From positions 9,887,082-9,951,081 of the forward strand of contig NC_071397.1 in assembly GCF_022682495.2 (NCBI RefSeq): DNA of 64,000 nt, written 5' to 3'. Made by a program: the position numbers and the translations under genes. The notes beneath the pieces were generated by a model. That model was given only the letters and a program-made list of their open reading frames with translations, did no database searches and was not told the origin of the DNA. Positions within the stretch are counted from its first letter, which is position 1; the number at the start of each line of letters is the position of its first letter. The DNA comes from Desmodus rotundus (lineage: Eukaryota > Chordata > Mammalia > Chiroptera > Phyllostomidae). This document shows positions 55,478 to 64,000 of this stretch, in pieces.

Positions 55478-58209
55478 GCTGGGCCCCCCCCCTCCTGGAG
55501 GGGGCAGGTGGGGGGGGGCGTGGGGAGCAGGCAGAGACCATGGTTCCTTCCCAGGACGCAATAATCACACACACACACACACCCCATTCACCCCACCATG
55601 CAATACAGCCCCCATTACGTCGGCCCAAGGTACTGTAACACCCCCACTCATCCTCTCCCTTTGCTCTGTGCCAGCCAAATGGCACAGGAGGGGGTGGTGC
55701 TGTCCGTGCAGCTTCAGGGATAGGACAGGGGCCCTTGGCTGGAGCCACCAGTGAGTCCAGAGTCCGGTAGATACCAAGGTCAGGGAACTGAGGTGTTCTG
55801 GGTCAGAGTCAGTCTTGCATGGGGTTTGTTCTGTTTAACCCGTGATCTCTTGGCATGGCTGGGCCGGGTCCCCCCTGAGGGCTTGGCAGAACTGGGCCCC
55901 CACTCGGTGGGGTATGAGTGCCTGTCTGTCTATCTGTGTGGGGTAAGGTAGGAGACGGGGCCTGGCCAGCCAGGTTTGGGGTTTGGTGGGGAGTGCCTCT
56001 ATACTCAGTGATATGCGGGAAGCAGCCCCGTCGTGGCTCAGCATCACAGGCTACTGTCACAGAGGACAGGGTCCCTGCCTCCCACATCTCACAGTAGGAG
56101 GCCTGGAGCACAGCCCGCTGGAGGCTGTCCCTGCCCCAAGGCACGTGTGGGACTGGTTGCCTGGCTCAGCTCCTTGGGAGCTGAGGATGGATGAATGGGA
56201 AGCCTGGGATCTGCCCCTCTGAGGGAGCTGGAGCCTAGGGCTGAGGGGACCCGGTCTAAAAGCAGGGGCAGAGACGGTGTTGTTGAGAATGCACTCAGGA
56301 CAAATCCCACCACTGCCCCACCACTGCCCCTCTCGGGGTCACCCCCTCCTGTAGGTGCTCAGCCAAGCCGGCTGGTGGAGAAGAGTCAGAGTGCGGGGCC
56401 GGGGGTGGGGGGGTGGGGGGGCGGGGGCAGATCAGATGGGGACCTGGAGATAGGCGAGGGGTCGGGCCGCCAGATTGCCGTGCCCTTTCTGCCCATTTCT
56501 CAGCCCGTCCCCTGGCATTGCAGGGAACCCCAAGGTTCCCTCTCTCCATTCCTGCCCATGTCAGCCAGCACCCCCGCTCCCCGAGGTAATGAGGCAGAGG
56601 TGAAGGGGGCACCAGGGAGGGCAGTGCCTGTGTAAGGCGGGGGCCTGAAGGTTTGCAAACTGCTTGCTGTGGTGAGGCCTGCCTGTGCACCTGTGAGTGT
56701 GAGCGTGCTTGCACTCGGGCATTTGTGCGGGTGGCGGGGCTGCCTGGGCGGTTGCTTAGGCTGTGCACTGCACAGTTCCGTGTGAGTGTGTATGAGCGTG
56801 CACATGTGTGTGTCAGGGAGTCAGAAAGATATTTGAGCAGTCCTTGATAGGTTCCTATGTACTGACTTTCATCGTGGCTCCTCTCTCTACCCCCTTCTCC
56901 TCTTGACCTCTGCTTCCGTCTCAGCTCAACTCCCTTCAGCTCCCCAGCTATGTCTGGTTGGAGGAGAGGCCTCAGGGACCTTATTCCAGCCTGGGGCTAC
57001 CATCAGTGGGTGGGCATCTTATTGGTGGCCAGTGGGTGGTAAATGACTCATCCACGTGAGCAACGCACACACCCACCTAACTCCTTTCTCCATACCCCCC
57101 CCCCCCAGAGGGTGTCCCAGGAGCACCTTCTCCATCCAGGAATGAACTATGTCCCCACCCCACCCTGGTTCTGGCTGCTCACTTTGGTCCACCCCTCCAG
57201 GCTGTTTTGAGTGGCGGAAAGTAGAGGAGGGGTCAGTGCAGCGTTTTCTCAAGAAGGAACAGAAACACAAAGCACACAGGTGAGGGGGATGAGTAGTAGC
57301 CCCACTTCCACCTTCCGGCACTGTCTCCCACCCTCTGGCCCTCTTCCCATGCCCCCCGCCAGCGGCAGGGAGTGAAGTGAGGCGGAGTCTGTCTACCAGC
57401 TGCTCCAAAAGTCGGCAGCAGTGGGGGCCGGGCCCCTGCTCTCTAGGGGTAGATGAGACCAAGCATTCTCTAATCCGGCACTCCCTTCTAGAGGGTTCCA
57501 CCACCTGACGCTGCTGCACACAGCTCCCACTCAGTGACCAGAACCCTGGGTACTCTAAGATCCCAAGTGCCTTGTGACTTTTCAGAGACGATGGCACTAC
57601 CTGCAGCCTTGTTTCAGTATTAAACGCATATTACTGTTTCCAAAGCCCTTGGAGGCAGAGACTCCATTCCAAAGGGGGCTGAATTCACACACACACACAC
57701 ACCCCAGAACTGATCCCTGCGGGAGAGGGTGTGCCCTTTAAATAAGATCACAATTCAAAACATTTTGTCCTCTGAGGGACTCTTTTGCATGCCCTCTCTG
57801 GTAGGGGAGAGAGTGTCTTAAAAGCCATAAAGCTCTGAGCTAACTGGAGGTGATCTTGATAATATGATTATCTTTTGAGAGTGGCTTTGACTTTTGGAAA
57901 CAGCTGAGGCCATTTGAAACCACGTGTGTTGGATCAAGTTACGGGAAGCTTGGCAGAGCCCCGCCCGGTTTGGGGTTGAGGGGCCTGTCTCCAGGCGCTG
58001 GGCGGGGCAGGGAGGTTGTGAGCCTGCGATGCTGTCAGGCTCTTTTTCTCTGGAGGTTTTCCCACGGAGGAGAGCTAAGCCCAGGCTTTGGGAAGGCGCT
58101 CAGCCTCCCCACGTCAGCTTTGCAAAGCGCCGGCACTCTTCCTTATGCTTCGAAAACAGCATTTTCCTCCTGTATAGTCACACCCAGCATACAGGAGCGG
58201 CTTCCAATT

Positions 58210-58330
58210 ATTTGTCTTATTTTATTTAGCAGTCACTGGCATCCGGTGCTTATTATGTGCCAGGCAGTGGTCTAAGCACTTTACAAATTAACTAATTTAA
58301 CCCTCACAACAGCCCATTGACAGTGATTTT
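58210..58330 (-). repeat. MIR relic (antisense)
   Basis: GGTGCTTATTATGTGCCAGG, GCAGTGGTCTAAGCACTTTA and TAATTTAACCCTCACAACAG. It sits in the presumed 3'UTR. Confidence 0.8.
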
Positions 58331-60599
58331 TAAAACACGCAGTACCTGACTCTTCTGTCAGGGGCGCTGACCTCTTTTCCCTCAGACTGTCCAATAAAAG
58401 AATGACAACAGCCGACGCAACAATAGCTGCCCGGTGTGATGAGTCAAAATTATCCCTACTTTTTTGTCAGGTTGGCAAAAGCATACATATTTGGGCGGGC
58501 TGCAGAATTTTATCCCTTAGTCAATGTGTGCTACGCACGAGATGGAAAAGGTGGAACGTTGCTGGCCTGTGAGGTAGATCCCAATATCATCTGCATTTAA
58601 TGGATTAATTAGAATATTTAATTTACAAATTTTTTTTTTCAAAAACCCCTGCCAATGCCGAATAACTGAGGTCTTGTTTGATGGGCGTTTTGAAGTTTTT
58701 CGGTCTGTGCGCTGGTCTGTCATCCTGTCTGACTGCCCGCCCCCCCCCGCCCCTCGAGTAAGAAGGGAGTTGTCTATGAGCCACACTCGGATGGGGGCCA
58801 GGTGGGGGTCCCTCCGAGTGCTGGGGATGGTTGAAATGGCAGAGCCTCTCTCTCCAGAGGTGCCACCCCACTGCGTGCATCCCAGGGCAGCTCTGGGAAT
58901 TCGGTGGCTGAGTAAGAATCACAGTGAGAGAGCAGATGCTCAGAACCCTGACCTCAGGGGCCTCTGGAGGACCCTGGGGTCGGGTGCACAGACGGGGCGG
59001 GTACTGAAGCCGGTAAGCACTGGCCATGGGGGTCTGAGCTGAGTGTCACCAGCTCACTGGTCAGGAGAAGCCAAGAGTGTCAGGGAGTAGGCAGATTTGG
59101 GGGCTGCGGTAAACAGGCGTGCCCCCCAAACACCATCCTCTTCTCGGCCACTTGTTGCTGAAATCTCCAATTTTTATGTGAAAGCTCCCAATTTTTAATT
59201 ATTGGCATCTATTTTTTAAACCCAACTTTTTAAAGAAAAATCACTGTGTGAGCCAAGCAAAACCGGCTCACAGGCAGAGACCCACACTCTGTGAATCTGG
59301 GCACTGTCCGTCCCCCTTGGGTCCAAGGCTGCAGCTTTCGAAGGGGGACAGTGTTCTTCCCCGAACCAGGTTGGCTTCTTAGAGGAGGCAGCTCTCAGCC
59401 AGTAGGGATGTGTGATGTGTGCGGTGCATATGTGTTGTTGTGTGTGCCTGAACGTGTCTGTGGGCCAGTGGGCTTGTTCGTGGAGAGTGGGGCCCTCCTC
59501 ACAGAACCAGTGTTTTCTCTGTGGGACAGAGCTCTGAGGCAGTAAGAAATGCTCTATTAAACCCTCCGTGATGAATGGACACCCCGCACACTCAAGGCAG
59601 CTCGGGTCACAGCAATAACCACGCGCCACTCTCCCAACCACTAGCATCCAGAACCTGACAGTGTCCCTTTGCATTTCCAGTTTTGGGGAAAATGGGCCAA
59701 AAGCTGCCCAGGTGGGAGAGGATGGCATCTCTGAACCAGGCTAGCACATTAACCCTTACTTCCCGGGGCTGGGGGCAGACCTCTCCAATCCCAGGAAAAG
59801 CCAAGGGTCCTCTTTGTGGAGGGTCCCTGGACCCTCCCTGACTATTTCCCTCCTCTGCCTTGCCTAGGTCCCTTTTTCTGGGGAGGGGTAGTGCTGTCTG
59901 CCCAGGCAGCACTGGGGAAGGGAGTCTGGGCTAGTGGAGTGAGCAGAAGGAGCTGTGTGTGTGTCTATGCTGGGTGGCCAGGGGAGGGGGCCATGCTTAG
60001 AGAGCCTGTGGGCACCTGGCCCTGGGAGCACGGAGAATGCTGCACACCCCCCCCCCCGCGCTGTCCTTGGGCTGATCAGCACCTGAGGGTAAAAGCGTAG
60101 ACCCCTAAGGAGGGCCTGAACCCCTCCCCACCTCCCCCAACTCTACTGAGATCCCAACCTAAAGGGCAGGAATCAGCCCACCCCCATGGCAGATCTTGGT
60201 AACAAGGAGTGTGGCAAATCTGTCTCCTTAAGTTGGGGGCATGTCCCCAAAGTTCACACTATTCCCATTAGGAACAGAGGTGCCCCCTGGGACTGGTGGG
60301 TCAGCCTCTGAAAATTTTAAAGCATCCTTCTCCCTAAGGGAGAGGCTCCCAGCCTGAGGACACATCCCTCAAATATCCCCAAAGGTTCCCCACACCACCA
60401 ATGGGCTCCCCAGCCCAGGGAGGCCCTGAGCTAGAGCCGCCGCCTGGGCTAAGTGAGGAGTTGAGAAGCGGCAGCAGTGGGGGAGGAGGGGCAATGAAAC
60501 CCAAAGGAGTACGGGAACCTTCCTAGATCTCTCCTTCCACTTGGTTCCGCCGTCAGTTCCCCCACGTACCCTCTTTTCTACCTGCATAGGCTGGGGGAG

Positions 60600-61260
60600 G
60601 GTCCGGAGGGGGGTTCACGCTGCCGTACTCACTGGCGCACACACACGCACTCACACACACAGACACCACAGGCACACACTGAGTAGCCGTGTGCACACGC
60701 CACTCTCCGACAGCCGGGGAGAGCACAGGACCGCGTTCCCCGTCACCTCTCGCAGGTTTCTAAGCGTAACGGGACCCCAACCATCACTTTGCACTCTGTC
60801 CCTGTCCCCGGGACCCGCCCGTGTCACACCCCTGCCCGTGCCGCCGTCGCACCACGAATGTACGTCCCGTCTTTTTAACTAGCTGCTACTGGCGTGACCA
60901 GGGAATCGCCCGGCCTCCGGTCCCCGTCCCACCCGTCCCCAGAGCTTCCGTCCCGGGCGCTCCGCCTCCGCGTGCGACCCCAAGGGACTTCAGCCCCTTC
61001 CCTTCGTCCCCCATCCGCCGCGCTGCCTGCTGCTAAATACTCCACTTGGGTTAGCGCCCCCTGCGCCCGACGTCGCGCTCATCCACGTTTGCTCCCCCTC
61101 CGCCGGCTCGCGACCTCTGGGTCCCTGGCCCCGGGGTGGGCAGGGGCTGGAGTGGGGCTCGTCCCCCAGTGCTTCCAGGTCGGGGGTGCAGACGAAGGGC
61201 TGGCAGGGGGCGCTGGCCCATTTTCCAGGCTCCGAGAGCCCCCGTCGCCCCACCTTTGAT
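60600..61260. promoter_or_regulatory. Orphan CpG island with two CTCF-like motifs
   Basis: CpG-dense block (for example CGCCGTCGCACCACGAATG, CCGCCTCCGCGTGCGACC, GACGTCGCGC) far from any known start. CTCF-like cores lie at 61052-61068 (TAGCGCCCCCTGCGC, minus) and 61202-61218 (GGCAGGGGGCGCTGG, plus), 150 bp apart and back to back. No open frame or start signature supports a gene. Confidence 0.55.
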
Positions 61261-62324
61261 TCCGGTTACCTCACCGCCCACACAGCTGTCCCCCACCCCC
61301 AAATAATTGGCCTTGCAATTGGATGCCAAAGAGCCCAGAGTTGAGGGGGGAGCCAAGATTGAGCCTAGGTCTCTCAGAGCCACCCAACCCTCCCTTTCGC
61401 TCCCCCCCCCCCCCACGCAGCGCGTCTCTTGCCCCAGCCCACTCCATCACTGAGGGCCCTAGGGGAGACCCCAAACTTGCCCCCCACTTCCGGCTCTTCT
61501 CCTTCCCCACCCCCGAAAATAAAACTCAGGGACCAACATCTGCTTCCTTTGCACTTGCTCCGTCGACCCCTCCCCTCACTTGGAGGGGCTTCTGTGGGGG
61601 AGGAGGCGGGGTTTGGGGCCCTTGCGGCTGACAGTATTGAGCAGGAGAGCGGGCCCCTGCCCCCTGAGCGGTGGGACTGGTGGGGTGGGGGGAGCTCATC
61701 CCGGGGCCCAGCTGAGACCCTCCTCTCCAAGGACCCAAGGAACCCTCTCCCAGCGTCAGGAGACGCTCCCTAATCGCGGTGGAGAGGGGAGCGAGGGATG
61801 GGAAGGGGACTGGCAAGAGGACCCTCCCGAATCCCAGCCGGTTTATTCCTGAGCCCCGCCCCCCCCCCCGTCATAACCCCCCCGCTCCCGTTTTGTACTG
61901 CAATAATACTGTATTATAAGCTTGCACTATTCCCTGACGGCCAGCGTAAGCATGCACGAAAAACTCAAAATCACACACACGAAGATGGGACGCTTCCCCA
62001 CACCCCCACCTTCTCTCTCCGGGGTGCGTCCTCAGTCTACACGGCGGCGTCGGGGTCCCGGGCCCGGGTTGAAGAGCATGCACTGAGCCCCGCACCTAGA
62101 CTGCGAGTACTGTACAAATCCAACACTTGAAACTGACACGCACACGCGCGGCGCCGCCACGGGGGTGGGACACGGACACGCACCCACGCGCACACAGCCG
62201 AGCACGGGCGGGGATGGGGGCGCCCCGCCGTCACGCGCGTCGCTGTGCGAGGGATCTTGTGCCTTTTTAAGTCCCTGTATGTTAATGCAGACAATCCGGA
62301 GAGCTTGTGTACTACCAAATTCTG

Positions 62325-62330
62325 ATTAAA
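62325..62330 (+). terminator. TTBK1: Candidate distal polyadenylation signal of TTBK1 short form
   Basis: ATTAAA in CTGATTAAAGACGCC, preceded by AT-rich sequence with TGTATG (62276) and followed by GC/T-rich text (GGGCTTTGCCTGCTTTCTTT). Looks like a functional 3' end. Earlier hexamers at 58393 and 61518 are alternatives. Confidence 0.5.
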
Positions 62331-62345
62331 GACGCCTTCCAGGAA

Positions 62346-64000
62346 CCTGGGCTTTGCCTGCTTTCTTTCACCCACCTCCTTCCTAACTCACCCCTCCTGC
62401 AGATCCCAACTCTGGGAGTGCCGCGGTTGGGCAGAGGGTAGGAGCTAATCTTTTTGCTGACTCAGGGATGGGGTGGGCCCAAATTCCAGATCAGTGGAGC
62501 CAGCCCCAGCCCAACTCGCTGCTGAAACCAGGGCTGATGGGGAAGGGCAGGGGTCCCCAGGAGGTTTCTGCCTGTGTAGACTTGAGCAACTCTCTCCCTT
62601 CCTGCTGTCTCCTTTCTCCTGGAGGACGGGCTTGGGGCTTGACTCTGGTCTCTGGGCCCCAACTCCAAACTACCAGCTGGCCAACTTGCCAAAGCTAGGA
62701 GAAGTGTGGGCCCACTGCTCGTTTCTGTGTGGATCAGACTGTTGAGTCCATGGGGGAGGTGGGGCGGGGGTGCAAGGACAGCGTGTGGGTTGAGGGAGAA
62801 CTAGGTTGACGAGAGCGCCGGGACATGGAGAAGGAGAGGGCTGCACAGCTTCTGAGACTGCAGAGGGGGGTGGGCTCCCCCCCTCCCCTCCCGTACCCAC
62901 GCTGCTGCCCTTGCAGGCCTGCCGCCACAGTGCTAAAAGAGGAAACCACCTCTCTCCTTGGGGCCTGAAGCGAATGTGGGGCAAAAGGACAAGCCACAGC
63001 TGCGTTTCTGGACCTCCAGAGCATTTAGAACGCCCGCCCTCAGGCTGCCCGCTGCTTGGGGGGGGGGGGTGGGGAGGGCTGGGGTGGGCTGGGGACAATG
63101 AGACCTGGGGACCAAGTGTGAAGATCTCTCTAGGTCTAGGGTAGGCAGCACCTTCCCAAGTCATCGTACCCCTTCTACCCAGAGGACTGTCACTGGCCAG
63201 TGAGTCTAGGGTGGGTGCCACTCCTGGGTGTGGGGTGGAGGAACAGAGGTAAGGCTCTTCTTGGCTTGGCAGATGTGGTTTGGGAGCAGAGACCCAAACA
63301 GACAGACAGGTAAAGAATCTGGGAAAGGCGGTGGTGAGCAAAGGAGGCTACACTTCACTTCTCACTCCAATTTTCAGGCTGGGCAATTAAGGCAAGGGAT
63401 AGTTTCCTCTGGGAAAGAGGGGCGATGGGAGGTGTGTACCTGGTGGCTGCTGAGGAAAGAGGGGGGCACTGCTCTGAGAGTCCCAAAGCCCTCCCCACCC
63501 CTACCCACTTGGGGAAAGATGGGCATCAGGGTTCACTCTCCTGCTTTTGTCACCTAGCAGCCCCCCTTTTTCGACCTTGGGACCTGTGTGCTGATACGCC
63601 GTGCGCAGTGTCTGGGCGTGGCCAGGGTCCAGGCGGGGGAGTTGCTCTATGCATCCTGTGTGGGGATGGGGGTGTATGGGGTAGTCTGTCCCCAGTGTCG
63701 GTGTCAGAGAAGGCAAGGCTGAAGAGAGCCCAGTTTTGTTGATGGTAGGGGAAGATGGGAGTCAGGCCCATCCATCTCCCTCCACTTTCCCTGCTGACTG
63801 GAGAAAACATGGACTTGGGCTGAGTTCTGATGCTAACGAGGCCACAGCCCCCTGGTCTGGGCTCAGTCCAGGCAGAGAGTGGGCAAGGGCCTTCACTCCG
63901 AGTGTCTCAGCTCCGACGGCCTGCTTCTGCTCCTTCCGTGATTCACCCATATGACATCTGCCTTTTGCCCATCCAGTAGAATCACCAGGAAGCTTTAAAC
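62346..64000. other. Region downstream of TTBK1 short form
   Basis: 1.65 kb without a supported exon on either strand. GC-rich, with a G-run at 63057-63070. The last 40 bp (GTAGAATCACCAGGAAGC) look like the start of a MER5-type hAT relic cut by the window edge. In human, SLC22A7 would be the next gene, but none of its exons is recognised here. Confidence 0.6.

Larger units (their letters stand above)
55478..62345 (+). other. TTBK1: Presumed TTBK1 3'UTR, or intron if the longer isoform is spliced through
   Basis: 6.9 kb after the TAG with no coding exon seen. It contains CA microsatellites (55565-55583, 57686-57706), a G-rich run (56399-56430), a MIR (about 58210-58330), a CpG island (60.6-61.3 kb), and AT-rich, CpG-containing distal text (61880-62340). 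Poly(A) hexamers occur at 58393 (AATAAA), 61518 (AATAAA) and 62325 (ATTAAA). Long UTRs are common in brain transcripts, but length cannot be proved here. Confidence 0.5.

Overview
This is a mammalian nuclear window, almost certainly from a bat. It holds split genes with GT-AG introns. It also carries at least eight copies of a tRNA-derived SINE whose 3'-5' signature (a run ending in GAGCCACACCAGCCAGGGC, or its complement) is the VES family known from bats, together with ancient MIR, L2, LINE-1 and hAT relics. Gene order and orientation (CUL9 >, < DNPH1, TTBK1 >) match human chromosome 6p21.1.

Layout. (1) 211-21486, + strand: the last 28 coding exons of CUL9 (1,468 codons, reading frame intact). 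They cover an ARM-like segment, the DOC/APC10 domain, the cullin core with its neddylation lysine, a RING-IBR-RING module, the Ariadne helices and an acidic tail. Upstream CUL9 exons lie outside the window. One intron (5887-11143) is unusually long and filled with LINE/SINE/MITE debris. (2) 22175-25929, - strand: all of DNPH1 (four coding exons, 166 aa), convergent with CUL9 (about 690 bp between stop codons). Its first intron carries a LINE-1 3' segment split by a SINE. A CpG-rich promoter at 25.6-26.05 kb has an E-box and a CTCF-like motif. (3) 26.0-32.4 kb: intergenic, with an L2 element, three SINEs and LINE-1 fragments in both orientations. (4) 32.4-62.3 kb, + strand: TTBK1. It has a CpG-island promoter with a 5'UTR exon, a second exon with the start codon, eight exons completing the kinase domain, three linker exons, and then, 5.6 kb further on, a short in-frame exon ending in TAG. 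That gives a 765-aa protein. The large glutamate-rich exon of full-length TTBK1, as I remember the human protein, is not in this window. A long presumed 3'UTR/intron follows, with an orphan CpG island (60.6-61.3 kb) and a good poly(A) context at 62.3 kb. (5) 62.35-64 kb: no gene seen.

The three genes are neighbours, not an operon. CUL9 is a large cytoplasmic E3 ligase scaffold, DNPH1 hydrolyses 5-hydroxymethyl-dUMP and related deoxynucleotides, and TTBK1 is a neuronal casein-kinase-1-like kinase for tau and tubulin. I found no undescribed enzymatic system. The most interesting leads are regulatory and structural: the alternative TTBK1 last exon, two upstream ORFs on TTBK1 (one terminated by codons created at the splice junction), an inverted pair of ZNF143-like motifs inside TTBK1 intron 2, paired CTCF-like motifs, and an orphan CpG island near the apparent transcript end.

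All exon limits were read by eye from splice consensus, phase continuity and remembered human proteins. Repeat limits are approximate.
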